Below, in pieces: positions 13,718 through 22,770 of a DNA stretch of 25,591 nucleotides. Source of the DNA: a virus; the IMG/VR virus record IMGVR_UViG_3300021197_001570, positions 1-25,591 of that record; one strand, given 5' to 3'. Both the position numbers and the translations under genes were made by a program. The notes under the pieces were generated by a model. The model ran no database searches and was not told the DNA's origin. It saw only the letters and a program-made list of their open reading frames with translations. Position 1 is the first letter of the stretch, and the number at the start of each line of letters is the position of its first letter.

Positions 13718-14818
13718 TCACGACCAAGTTGAAATAGCAACCCGTTTCCAGGTGTTAGCCGCAGTGCAAACGTAAATGTAGTTTGCGTCCCATGCCACCT
13801 CACCAGCAATACCAGTAGCAGTTGCAGAAGCAGGCGTCAGGGTCGGCAAAATTGGGCGGCTTCCAAGCGTTACGTTTGCTGCTGTAATCGCAGCCATGCT
13901 CGTCAACGTTCCAGCTGCCTGAACCTTGAAATCAAGCTTGCCGTCTTCTGACGTGTCAGTCGCATCAACAATTGACGACTCAATCGTTCCAAACAACACA
14001 AGCTCTGGTGTCGTTGCGTCGTTATTGCCCTGGAAATTGATACTGCTTAAAACGTCAGCGTCTTGACCGGCAACAGCATCACCACGATGGTGATACAAAG
14101 TGATGTCAGCTGCGCTTACTGAAACGGCTTCCGCTGATTCAATAAAAAGACCAGTGTTAGCAACAGACTCAGTGATGTGGAGCGGGTGCTCAGGGTTAGC
14201 CTCGTTTACGCCAACCCTGTTGCTTTTTAACGTAAGGCGAGCAGCAAGCGAACCAGCCGCCATCGACATCAACTGCAGCGTGCCGTCTTCACTGGCATCA
14301 GTTGTATCTGCAATCTGCGTCGTAATTTGCGCGTAGGCAACATATTCGCTTGCATCATTTTTACCGCGAAACTCAAGGTTGCCTAAGTTGTCGCCTGCGG
14401 TAGGTGTCGCTGAATTGCGGAACAACACAACATCTGGTGCTGTATCAAGCCCAGTGTCAGCGTTCTCAATAATGACTTGATCAGTAGTGTCAGTGCTGAA
14501 CAGATGTAGCTGCGCTGCCGCCGTTCCAGCACCTATTTGAAACCCGGTAGTCGTGAATTTAGCGACAAAAGCATCATTAGCACTAATCCCAATCTCATTC
14601 GCACCACTGCGATAAAACCCGGTCAGATTTACGTCGCTAAGAAAACCAATTGATGGTGAAGTAACCGATCCATCAGGCGCTGTTTTGTGCAGCGTACTGA
14701 AAGATAATTGTTTGTTTTTGTCGGCGCTAGCGGGCTCACTAGCGTCAACTACAACGAAAACATCGTTGCTAGCTGGCGCGGTTAGCGCCACTAAGGTCGA
14801 AATAGCTCGATCAGCCAT
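13718..14818 (-). CDS. Tail fibre-like protein with two internal repeats
   Basis: A 366-residue protein. The N-terminal motif MADRAISTLVALTAPASNDV and then FVVVDASEPA is the same attachment-type motif as in the previous fibre (TL......D...VVD). Two repeats of about 80 residues lie at about 128-203 and 237-314; both run from VLF/TLY through GNLEFRGKNDAS or SSINFQGNNDAT to IADTTDASEDGTLQL or IVDATDTSEDGKLDF and an AAG.L end. The C-terminus is TGIAGEVAWDANYIYVCTAA followed by NTWKRVAISTW, a typical fibre end module. TAATG overlap joins it to the upstream chaperone-tipped fibre. Host recognition is likely. Confidence 0.75.
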   Translation of the reverse strand: MADRAISTLVALTAPASNDVFVVVDASEPASADKNKQLSFSTLHKTAPDGSVTSPSIGFLSDVNLTGFYRSGANEIGISANDAFVAKFTTTGFQIGAGTAAAQLHLFSTDTTDQVIIENADTGLDTAPDVVLFRNSATPTAGDNLGNLEFRGKNDASEYVAYAQITTQIADTTDASEDGTLQLMSMAAGSLAARLTLKSNRVGVNEANPEHPLHITESVANTGLFIESAEAVSVSAADITLYHHRGDAVAGQDADVLSSINFQGNNDATTPELVLFGTIESSIVDATDTSEDGKLDFKVQAAGTLTSMAAITAANVTLGSRPILPTLTPASATATGIAGEVAWDANYIYVCTAANTWKRVAISTWS

Positions 14819-15786
14819 TAGGCAGCCTCCAAGGTTGCAACACGGGTTTCAAGAGCTTCAATCTTTGTAATTGATTCTTGTAATGCTGCAGTTAAGAGCG
14901 GAACAAGCATTTTTAGAAAAACGCTTTGAGGTTCGATATCGCCGTTTTCGTCAACAGCATCTTTTGCCCCGCAAATGCTTTCAGGGACTACTTCGCCAAT
15001 TTCGTGTGCAATAAATCCGTCTAAAGTCGTGCCAGGGTTATCAATAAAGTTAAACCTTACAGGTCGCGCTTGTTTAATTCTATCGATGGCGCTAGTCAGG
15101 CTGACTACGTTTTCTTTAATTCGATAGTCAGAAGAAAGAGTAAAATCACCGGCAGTGCCATTCCATATAATACCAAACCTAAAAATTCCATTTGTGTTGA
15201 AGTTCAGGTGTTTGCCAACACTTGCATCGTTAGTGCCATAGCTACCCATCATGTTGAGGGTTAAGGGGCGCTTGGAATCAGCCGTTCCAATATGAAGAGG
15301 CCCATCATCCTGAATTGACAGTCCTTTAACAGTGTCCTTATTTGAATTAGTACCGTTGGTTGGATTGACAGTTGTTGTCTGTCTGGCACAAGGGCCAAAC
15401 GTAATTGCGTTGGTTTGACCGTCCAACGTTCTGCCAAAAACAGATTGCTTAACTCCACCTCGGATAAACGCCAAGGAGGTATAGGCACTGTCGTACCTAA
15501 TACCCACGTTAGTGTCAGAGCTGAAGAACAATGAAGGTGCAGCGTCTGTTCCGTCTGGAAGGGATGTTCTTCCGTCTAAGGTTCCAAATAAGGAATAAGC
15601 GGTGTTGTCAGAATTACGGATCTTTAACTGATTTGCGCTTGTGTCAGCCCAAAATTGGTAGGCAAAAGTCGTCGCTGGTGGCGTTTCCCCGCTGTGATTT
15701 GTAAAAGCTGCAGCTATCTGCGAATTAATGTCAGCTCTTACTGCTGCGCCGCTTCCGTTAGCGACAACGCCATCTGCTTGAGCCAT
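14818..15786 (-). CDS. Tail fibre with C-terminal S74-type intramolecular chaperone
   Basis: A 322-residue protein. The N-terminal region (SGAAVRADINSQIAAAFTNH, QFWADTSANQLKIRNSDN) is a known fibre start module. The C-terminal 105 residues form an intramolecular chaperone of the peptidase S74 type: LSSDYRIKENVVSLTSAIDR at 218-235 with Ser219-Asp220 at the predicted self-cleavage position, RPVRFNF, GFIAHEIGEVVPESICG, then a coiled-coil trimer end (ESITKIEALETRVATLEAA). By family knowledge it folds the fibre as a trimer and then cleaves off. It lies directly after the J gene, so it may sit at the tail tip as a receptor-binding fibre or side fibre. Confidence 0.85.
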   Translation of the reverse strand: MAQADGVVANGSGAAVRADINSQIAAAFTNHSGETPPATTFAYQFWADTSANQLKIRNSDNTAYSLFGTLDGRTSLPDGTDAAPSLFFSSDTNVGIRYDSAYTSLAFIRGGVKQSVFGRTLDGQTNAITFGPCARQTTTVNPTNGTNSNKDTVKGLSIQDDGPLHIGTADSKRPLTLNMMGSYGTNDASVGKHLNFNTNGIFRFGIIWNGTAGDFTLSSDYRIKENVVSLTSAIDRIKQARPVRFNFIDNPGTTLDGFIAHEIGEVVPESICGAKDAVDENGDIEPQSVFLKMLVPLLTAALQESITKIEALETRVATLEAA

Positions 15787-18700
15787 TAGTCCTCGCGTGT
15801 GCCGTATCCCACCGCAGTATAGCTGAAGCGTCGATTCACAAAAGTGTTACTGCCTGAAGTGCCCTTAAACGTGATCGTGAAACCTTCTGCGGTCGGTTCC
15901 GGCATTACGTAATAATCTTGCGAATCAAAATCTAAAGCAGTTATACCAACCGAAACGCTTGTATTACCGTCAACGTAAAAGGCTTTGTCAAAAGTCACGC
16001 TCTTAGGACCAAGGCCAGAATCTATGTACTTGCTGTTTTCAGAGCGGCGTTCAAGCTGGAACGTTACGCCCAGCTCGTCAACAAGCGGAGTTTGGTCGTT
16101 TCGCTCTGTTATAAGTTCAGCCTTGAATTGGAAATAACGTCCCACATACGAATTGTTTTCAAGCGGTATCCACTCTTCAAAGAAAATATCTGATTCCTGC
16201 CGTATATACGAAGCACCAACGTCTGTGTTCAACTGCCCTCCCATGCCTGAATGGGCTGAGCAGTAGTAATAAAGAGTCGGAGCACCGGCATTTAAAACAA
16301 TTTGCGTGTATGCGCCTGCGGTCCCTGGCGTTCCAACCGTTGTCACTCCTGTTGTGTAGGCAGAGCCCCCGTTATGCGTTCCGTCACTTACTTCGCTTAT
16401 CTTTAGCGGATGCCCAGAATTGCTTGCATCTGATTGGTCAAAAACATAAATATTGCCTTCTTTCAAGGTTAAAGTTTCATTGTCAGTGCTAGAGCCATCA
16501 ATTCGATACTTGTTCCCCCCGGAACTAACAACTGTTACAGCCAAAGTAACTGTGCTGCCTTCAAACTGAATTTTTGATCCATCTTCGTACAGGATTTCTG
16601 GATCGGCTACAGAAGGGTTAGCTGTCATTTTTACTTGGTTTTCTCTCCTGAAATAGACTTGAACGTCTGTGCCGTCAGGGATTTCGCCATCGAAATCAGA
16701 CCAGATGTCAATATTTTCTGTTCGGTCATCAATTAAGTCGCTTAAATAAAGACCTCGCGCCGTTAGGACACGTCGCATCTTGACGCTGTATCTAGCCCCT
16801 AAATCGACAATGTTGTAAAAGAAGTATTCACCCTTAAGGACTTGCTCTCCAATAAAGTCAAAGTACCCATAGACCGTTCCTGTACCTGAACCTGGCCCTG
16901 TAGCTGTAAAAATAGTTCCTATATTATTATCGCTAGCACCAATAACAGTAAAGTCGGTCGTGCCTGCAGACAGTATGGCGTATTGTTCGCCGTCTACTAA
17001 AGCCGTAGCAGCCAAAGTGTTTACTGAATCAAATTGATCAACGTTTAAAACCGCATCAAAGTCACCGTTACCACTTAGCATTAACCCATCGTAGGTGTCG
17101 TTGTAGTAAACATTGCTTGACTGGCCTGGAAACGCTCCATAATCTGCGTCTTCCCTGAAGACTTCAAAGTTAAACCTAGGGATAGCATCAGGCAAATTAA
17201 TAAGGGCGCTAACTGCATTTCTGCTGCGTTGTTTCTGTGCATTCTCAAACTTGACTAAATACTCACCATTCATTAATGGCAATAAAACTGATGTCGTTCT
17301 TGCCGATACCTTCCTAAGCAAAGTGCTGTTAGGCCATATACCTGTTCCATCAAGCTTGCTTGAATGCCTAATAACAGCAACAAAGTTTGCAACGTTTTGG
17401 CCGCTAGCTGTTGGAGACCAACGCAAAATAACTTGATCAACACCAGAAGCTTCAATAGTTACTTCTTCCGGGTCAGGCGGAATGACAATTTTCGAGACAC
17501 CATCAACCCCGTCGCTCGTTCCAGGAACAGGCATTTCTCGCGATTGGCTGCCAATCTCAGATCTTTTCCTATCTGGCTGTGGGCCTCTTGCCGTAACTTC
17601 TGCGTACAATATTTCGCCAGGAAGTATGTTTGTATCTATATCAACAGAAGTGTTGGCGGTAAATACAATATTCCAGTTACCTGCGTTCCCTATTCTCCAT
17701 CTAACCTCAAAGTCTGCGACTGGCCCAGTCAAGCCTCTAGACCATGAGATAGTGGCACGATTTGTTGTGCTGGTGCCGTTATCAATTTGCTGGAATGTAA
17801 TGTTTACATCGCTTACTGAATCAGGTTGCCGACCGTAGATAAATGGTTTAGGTAGATCTAAAGTTGCGCTATCGCCCTCGACAAATTTGTAAAGGCCGTC
17901 AACGTGACGAACGCCAATGACGGAATAAACGCCACCGTCTCCTTCCGCTACTGATAGACACCGATATTTTCTAAGAACTGCCGAATCATTGGTGATTGAA
18001 TACAGAGCGTCATCAGGAGGTACTTGGGTAAAAGGAGAAACAAGCGTGACCCTATTCCCGCTAATTTGATCGCTAAAAATTGGACGGGTTTCAATTGTGC
18101 CATCTTTCATGACAACACTTATCTTGTCATTCGCTCCAGATGGCATCACTGGAGGTTGGTCTAAATCCACAAACCCTCTTCGCGCACCAACAATGCGCCC
18201 AGCCAAACGAGTTGATAGGCGCATCTCGTCGGACACTTCAAATATTTGGCCTGGCAATACGTTTAATCCTTCAAGCCCAACTGAGAAATTAACTGTGTCG
18301 TCATGCACCGTTTCTGAATGCAAAACCCAACGAGCCATACGTTGCGCTTGATATTTTGAAGTGCAGCCAAAAGCCACAACACTTTTCTCTTGTACCCCAT
18401 ACTTTTCAATCGCAGCCTGATCTTCAATAATTAGAAAATTAGGTTTATAAAAATTGTCAGGATCGTTATACCTTACGCGAACCCTAGTGCTTCTGGCTTT
18501 TAACGAAGAGCCGTTGTAAGAGAAACTTCCATTAACAACATTGGAGTTACTAAAAACATGAATAGCTGCTAGTGGTTCTGCATTGTGTTCGCCAAGATTG
18601 CCATGGTCAGCAGCAATCTGAACATTGTCTGCCTTCCAAAAGATCATTCCACGGAAGACGCTTGCCATGTCTTGCAAGACGTTATACGCCTCAGCCTGCG

Positions 18701-19823
18701 AGCCAAGCACTGTGTTAATCGCAAATCTTGGCTGCCTCCCCTCAGGCGTATCAATTTCCTCGTTGCAGTATTTTGCAAGGTCAATTAAGTCAACCCAGTT
18801 AACTTTGGCCTTGTCTACAAAATCGCCTGCCCCATAACGATCATTTGTAAGCAAGTCATAGAAGCAACAAATCGGGCAGGTGGTCCAATGTAAGTTGGTG
18901 GTAAGACTGCCGTCGAAAGGAATACTAGTGTCGAATCTAAGGCTACCGTCTCTCCTAACAGTTGCATTTGATGGGATCTGTACTTTTAAACCCTTGATGT
19001 CATACGCCCTCGCAGGCAAGGTGTTGTATTCTTCAGAGTCAATACTTAAATGGACAAGAGCAGTGTGAGGGTAACTGACCTTTATTCTTTTGCCAACAAT
19101 AATGCTGTTCCAGATAATAGTGTCTGCCCTGTTGTTAGCTAACGGTGTCGTCCTAGGCAGATCCTGAAAATCGGTGTACTTGATCTCAAAAGCGTCTTCT
19201 GCGCTGTCAAATTCTACTTTTCTAACGCGAATTTTATACGGGGCTTTGTTCCGTGAAAGATTAAATGGTTTAGTCTTAAATTGATATTGGGACGTAGAAA
19301 CACCTTTGATGATATTTCTCTGTGCTTGCCCTTCAACCCTGAACCATTTGTCTTCAAAAGCACCGCCGTCTTCGCTAAGTGCAATGTCTAATTTAATTTG
19401 AGCAAAGAACAATTGACCCCGCGCCAGCCCTTCCCTGGCAGTGCAGTACAGCTTTGGAATCGTAAACACAAGTACAACAAAGTCAGCCTCGCTGTCGTTT
19501 ATTGCGCGAGTTATCTGCCCCGTACCATAATCACGTTTTACGACCTGATTGTTGTCATTAAGCTCTTCAGAATAATTACTACCAAGCTGTTCATTAACGT
19601 CAATAATTGTTGTCTGGTCATTGCCTAGCAAAGAACTTTCGTCAAAACGTTTTTGATCTTGAGTTCCTTCCCTTGTTGCAAAACTAACTGTCTGCCCAAT
19701 TTGCCGACCTGTAACTAAAGTTTCATTCAACAAAACGCTTTTACGCCATTCAGCAAGTCCTTCAATTGGACCCTCGCAAATTGCGTCAATTATTTTAAGG
19801 TTGGTTTTTGAGTTGAGGGCCAT
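15786..19823 (-). CDS. J: Tail tip / host specificity protein J homologue
   Basis: A 1345-residue protein in the J position after I. The N-terminus contains ICEGPIEGLAEWRKSVLLNE, the standard start of lambda gpJ-like proteins. The first about 640 residues are the tail-hub part; two fibronectin III-like domains follow at about 670-870 (SDVNITFQQIDN, ATISWSRGLTGPVADFEVRW, EVTIEASGVDQVILRWSP). At about 942-984 is a small module (YAILSAGTTDFTVIGASDNN) found in many marine phage proteins. At about 1095-1204 is a cupredoxin-like domain with His1138, Cys1188, His1191 and Met1194. The protein caps the tail tip, contacts the host receptor and probably the ejection path. It overlaps the next fibre gene by TAATG. 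It is slightly longer than lambda gpJ (1132 residues). Confidence 0.88.
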   Translation of the reverse strand: MALNSKTNLKIIDAICEGPIEGLAEWRKSVLLNETLVTGRQIGQTVSFATREGTQDQKRFDESSLLGNDQTTIIDVNEQLGSNYSEELNDNNQVVKRDYGTGQITRAINDSEADFVVLVFTIPKLYCTAREGLARGQLFFAQIKLDIALSEDGGAFEDKWFRVEGQAQRNIIKGVSTSQYQFKTKPFNLSRNKAPYKIRVRKVEFDSAEDAFEIKYTDFQDLPRTTPLANNRADTIIWNSIIVGKRIKVSYPHTALVHLSIDSEEYNTLPARAYDIKGLKVQIPSNATVRRDGSLRFDTSIPFDGSLTTNLHWTTCPICCFYDLLTNDRYGAGDFVDKAKVNWVDLIDLAKYCNEEIDTPEGRQPRFAINTVLGSQAEAYNVLQDMASVFRGMIFWKADNVQIAADHGNLGEHNAEPLAAIHVFSNSNVVNGSFSYNGSSLKARSTRVRVRYNDPDNFYKPNFLIIEDQAAIEKYGVQEKSVVAFGCTSKYQAQRMARWVLHSETVHDDTVNFSVGLEGLNVLPGQIFEVSDEMRLSTRLAGRIVGARRGFVDLDQPPVMPSGANDKISVVMKDGTIETRPIFSDQISGNRVTLVSPFTQVPPDDALYSITNDSAVLRKYRCLSVAEGDGGVYSVIGVRHVDGLYKFVEGDSATLDLPKPFIYGRQPDSVSDVNITFQQIDNGTSTTNRATISWSRGLTGPVADFEVRWRIGNAGNWNIVFTANTSVDIDTNILPGEILYAEVTARGPQPDRKRSEIGSQSREMPVPGTSDGVDGVSKIVIPPDPEEVTIEASGVDQVILRWSPTASGQNVANFVAVIRHSSKLDGTGIWPNSTLLRKVSARTTSVLLPLMNGEYLVKFENAQKQRSRNAVSALINLPDAIPRFNFEVFREDADYGAFPGQSSNVYYNDTYDGLMLSGNGDFDAVLNVDQFDSVNTLAATALVDGEQYAILSAGTTDFTVIGASDNNIGTIFTATGPGSGTGTVYGYFDFIGEQVLKGEYFFYNIVDLGARYSVKMRRVLTARGLYLSDLIDDRTENIDIWSDFDGEIPDGTDVQVYFRRENQVKMTANPSVADPEILYEDGSKIQFEGSTVTLAVTVVSSGGNKYRIDGSSTDNETLTLKEGNIYVFDQSDASNSGHPLKISEVSDGTHNGGSAYTTGVTTVGTPGTAGAYTQIVLNAGAPTLYYYCSAHSGMGGQLNTDVGASYIRQESDIFFEEWIPLENNSYVGRYFQFKAELITERNDQTPLVDELGVTFQLERRSENSKYIDSGLGPKSVTFDKAFYVDGNTSVSVGITALDFDSQDYYVMPEPTAEGFTITFKGTSGSNTFVNRRFSYTAVGYGTRED

Positions 19824-19829
19824 AGTTTT

Positions 19830-21113
19830 TTAAATCAGGTTGTAGCCGTAGCCTTGAACTTTGAGTTTTGTCCTTTCACTAGCCTGGACATCAATAATTT
19901 CAACCGCAAGCTTAACTCGCTTGCCTCCCTTAATTTTAGGAATCTCAAGCCTATGACCAAAGCTAAATTCTTGGGTCTCGTTGACTAAGCCTTGCAATGT
20001 GCCGCGAGCAACCGCCGCTTGAATGTCCTCTCCACTTACAGAGACAGTCAATGTCATTTCGTAAGTAATAAAACCATCAATTTTTGTCGTGCCTGGCGCT
20101 CCAGCATTGTCGTACAAGCCTCGAATGACTTCAAAAAGCACGTCAATGTTTTTTCTTTTACTTGAACCGCCCTTGTAGTCAAGACCGTTTGCTGAGATGA
20201 TTTCTCCAGGTTGCAACAACTTATCACTACTAAAATCGCCAAAGGTTTCTTCAACTCTTATTCTTTTATCTTCATTGCTGCTTTGCACGTCTCTTACGCC
20301 TAACTTGCTTTCCAAACCTCCCAGCGAGTGAAACCTTCTTGTAAGTTTTTCCCCATTAATTGTTACAGTGCCCACACCTGGCGTTTGCGTAGCCATTAGC
20401 AGCGGGTCGGACGTGTCAGAAACTTCTAAATTAGCTGCTAATAAATGACTTCCGGTGATCACACGGCCATAGATAACAGGCAATGTTGCGCCTGTCCCAA
20501 CCGTATTTGCAGGCCCGGTAAACGCATAAGACTGAATACCTGAAGCACCTCTAGTAATTCCACTTGGCCCTACGCCTCTTACGCTGGTGCCCTCGCCTTT
20601 AATTCTTCCTTTGCCAAGGGTAGGAAGTTGCGGCTGTGGCGAAATAAGACTTGCCGTTCCAGAAAGAATCAAGCTTGCGCCGACTGCACTTAATGCTGTG
20701 CCAAGCGTTGTTGCAAGAGTGGCTGTACCCGCTGCAGTGGTTAACGCACCTACGCCAAAAGCACTGGTCGCCCCAAACAGGCCCGCACCTGGCAGCAAGA
20801 ACGAAGCTGCAACCAAGCCAATGCCAAGCAAAATTTGTCCTGTACCTTGGCCACCAGAACCTGAGATGACAGGCACTACCAGCAATGGCTTGCTGCCAAA
20901 CGGTAATTGCAACTCGTCATATCCCATTGCCGCACCGCCCTGGATTACCTTGTACCCAACGCCGTTTTGGTGCGCTTCAATTAACTCGCCTTTTAACGCT
21001 GGATAGTTGATGCAAAGCAGCTTTATTGCATCAGCAGGCGTTTGAAGGTTGTAATACTCGTGTTGCTGGCCATACTTTTCGCCCAGCTCACCCGCCAACA
21101 GAACTAGCTGCAT
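19830..21113 (-). CDS. I: Tail assembly protein I homologue with long C-terminal extension
   Basis: The start is taken at the ATG at 21113 (MQLVLLAGELGEKYGQQ), giving 427 residues; a TTG at 21131 is in frame but has no ribosome site. The first about 165 residues match lambda gpI: a ubiquitin-like part with TPADAIKLLCINYPALKGEL and YKVIQGGAAMGYDELQLPFG, then LLVVPVISGSGGQGTGQILL and a Gly/Ala-rich hydrophobic segment ending SLISPQPQLP. The remaining about 250 residues are an extra domain starting QSYAFTGPANTVGTGATLPV IYGRV, beta-rich and not present in lambda gpI (223 residues). It overlaps the NlpC gene by 26 bases. Role: tail tip assembly, by family. Confidence 0.82.
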   Translation of the reverse strand: MQLVLLAGELGEKYGQQHEYYNLQTPADAIKLLCINYPALKGELIEAHQNGVGYKVIQGGAAMGYDELQLPFGSKPLLVVPVISGSGGQGTGQILLGIGLVAASFLLPGAGLFGATSAFGVGALTTAAGTATLATTLGTALSAVGASLILSGTASLISPQPQLPTLGKGRIKGEGTSVRGVGPSGITRGASGIQSYAFTGPANTVGTGATLPVIYGRVITGSHLLAANLEVSDTSDPLLMATQTPGVGTVTINGEKLTRRFHSLGGLESKLGVRDVQSSNEDKRIRVEETFGDFSSDKLLQPGEIISANGLDYKGGSSKRKNIDVLFEVIRGLYDNAGAPGTTKIDGFITYEMTLTVSVSGEDIQAAVARGTLQGLVNETQEFSFGHRLEIPKIKGGKRVKLAVEIIDVQASERTKLKVQGYGYNLI

Positions 21114-21477
21114 GGCGAAAAACTGCCGCAACGCTTTGCCTATAGTAACGCCCTAAAGGCTCTAAAGCACTGATGCTGTTCATTCGCTGGTGCAAAATCT
21201 TATCGTCTCCCACATAAATTGCTGCGTGCATTGGGTTCTTAGTGCCAAGCCGCATGATCAAAACATCATGCTCACACCGCTCATCAAAAGGCACCAGCTC
21301 AAAGCCAATAGCCCGTGCATACTTTAAAAAGATGCTGTGGGTACGCTCCAAAGACTCAGGACGCGGAAAGTCTGGCAAGTCGATTCCAAGCAACCCGTAA
21401 TACTCGCGAAGCAAGGAGTAGCAATCAGTCTTGCCGTAATCCCATTGACGGCCTAGCAAGGCTCGATAGTTAACCAT
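21088..21477 (-). CDS. NlpC/P60 peptidase, C-terminal half of tail protein K
   Basis: A 129-residue protein. YGKTDCYSLLREYYGL contains the nucleophile Cys19, NPMHAAIYVGDDKILHQ contains His84 and the following strand, and His96 may be the third polar residue. This is the papain-like NlpC/P60 fold, which cuts peptidoglycan peptides. In lambda it is the C-terminal domain of gpK; here it is a separate gene that overlaps the JAB-domain gene by 25 bases. It may act at the tail tip during DNA entry. Overlaps on both sides imply coupling with the K N-terminal part and I. Confidence 0.85.
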   Translation of the reverse strand: MVNYRALLGRQWDYGKTDCYSLLREYYGLLGIDLPDFPRPESLERTHSIFLKYARAIGFELVPFDERCEHDVLIMRLGTKNPMHAAIYVGDDKILHQRMNSISALEPLGRYYRQSVAAVFRHAASSVGG

Positions 21478-21767
21478 TGATCATCTGGCACAGAGTAAAC
21501 GTACCAAGGAACCTTGGTTTGCGTGCAGGCTTTGCGATCTTCTTCGCTTACAGGTGTTCCAGCTGGGTGTGAATGCACCACGGCTTCAATCGTTCCAGCA
21601 AACATCGCACGGGCATAGTCAGCAGGATTGATTGCAAAATCTGTACTGGGGTCTAGCGCGATGTTGCGACAAGGAAAGTACCGTCCATTAACAACCAAAC
21701 CGCAAGCCTCTTCAGGACAGACAGTCTTGGCGTGCTTTACCGCGTTAAGCCTGAAGTCTTGCCCCAT
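21453..21767 (-). CDS. JAB/MPN metalloprotease, N-terminal half of tail protein K
   Basis: A 104-residue protein from the ATG at 21767, preceded by a GGTGG ribosome-site-like sequence; the frame is open to 21860 but would then overlap the L gene more. The JAMM motif is complete: PEEACGLVV with Glu19/Glu20, and HSHPAGTPVSEED with His65, His67, Ser74 and Asp77 (HxHx6SxxD). In lambda this domain is the N-terminal part of gpK. Here K is split in two genes, as in several other siphoviruses. It overlaps L by 23 bases and the NlpC gene by 25. The JAB domain likely processes a protein during tail tip maturation. Confidence 0.87.
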   Translation of the reverse strand: MGQDFRLNAVKHAKTVCPEEACGLVVNGRYFPCRNIALDPSTDFAINPADYARAMFAGTIEAVVHSHPAGTPVSEEDRKACTQTKVPWYVYSVPDDQWLTIEPC

Positions 21768-22770
21768 AAAACCCACCGAAAGGGAGAGTGTCTGCCCTGC
21801 CAAATCTTGCCTGGCAACTGGACACACGTTTGCCGCAAATATCGTTAATAACGACACCATTTACTATCACCTTTTCTGAATCGGAAAGGGTCGAATCGTT
21901 AACAGTGAAGCAAGATCTTCCTTTGTAACCGCACCTCTCGCCTCGGTACTTCCACGGGCAAAACTCTTCGATTGTTCGCCGGGGCAGCCCAACATTAACA
22001 AGGTCAATCTTTGGTGCTAGCTCAAATTCAACAAATTGCGGGTTTTCAGCTGACACACGATCGATGTACCAAGTTTCGACCATTTTTGCATTAGGGTCGG
22101 AAGTATCGTTAAAGGTTTGTGCGATCAAACGGTTATTGTTTTCTGCTACCAAAAAATCTTCAATATCTTCTTCTGGGGCAAACGGGACTTGCTGATTAAA
22201 GTTTACCGTATCAATAAACTTGGCAAATGTGCGAATTCTTTGGACCTTAGCCGCTAAAGGATTATATAAGAGTATTAACGCCGTAATAGCATTGTTGACG
22301 TTGGCTACTTTCAGCCTAGGACGAGGTAATGTTCCGTTTGACGCAAACTCAAACCCATCAATTTCAACAGGTACTGCGGGGTAAGAGTTGCCGTCAAATT
22401 TAATCTCTTCAGTTAATCCATTTTTGCCGGGGTGATACCTTATTATGGCGTCAGTACCGTTTACTGCTGTCGTTAAAACAATCTCATAAAGATCAATAAC
22501 TGCTGTTGGGGCAAGGCGAAGTAGCTCTTCTGCTAATGGCTCAAACGCTTCCCAAGTACACGTTCCATCAACTAACGTCTGCGTAATTTTGAATGGAAAA
22601 GCAGGCTCGTCGTACTCAAACTCTGAGTAAGTATCAAGGGTGTCTGTCGTTCCAGCAACAATGCACTTAAACGCAAGCGTGTTACCCCTGTTGGGGTTGG
22701 CACGAACAACATCGCCAAACGCGTAAGCTTTTGCAGCTTCCCATTTATGTAAGTCGTACCGATAAGCCAT
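21745..22770 (-). CDS. L: Minor tail protein L homologue with iron-sulfur Cys set and N-terminal extension
   Basis: A 341-residue protein. Residues about 90-341 match lambda gpL: LYEIVLTTAVNGTDAIIRYH, EIDGFEFASNGTLPRPRLKV, NIDL-type KIDLVNVGLPRRTIEEFCPW and a Cys-rich tail. Cys271 and Cys280 (spacing 9) and Cys312 and Cys319 (spacing 7) have the same pair spacings as the four Cys that bind a [4Fe-4S] cluster in lambda gpL (173/182 and 205/212). An extra N-terminal part (1-85, HKWEAAKAYAFGDVVRANP, AFKCIVAGTTDT, LVDGTCTWEAFEPL) is absent in lambda gpL and looks like a carbohydrate-binding module. It forms part of the tail tip. Joined to M by TAATG. Confidence 0.88.
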   Translation of the reverse strand: MAYRYDLHKWEAAKAYAFGDVVRANPNRGNTLAFKCIVAGTTDTLDTYSEFEYDEPAFPFKITQTLVDGTCTWEAFEPLAEELLRLAPTAVIDLYEIVLTTAVNGTDAIIRYHPGKNGLTEEIKFDGNSYPAVPVEIDGFEFASNGTLPRPRLKVANVNNAITALILLYNPLAAKVQRIRTFAKFIDTVNFNQQVPFAPEEDIEDFLVAENNNRLIAQTFNDTSDPNAKMVETWYIDRVSAENPQFVEFELAPKIDLVNVGLPRRTIEEFCPWKYRGERCGYKGRSCFTVNDSTLSDSEKVIVNGVVINDICGKRVSSCQARFGRADTLPFGGFYGARLQA

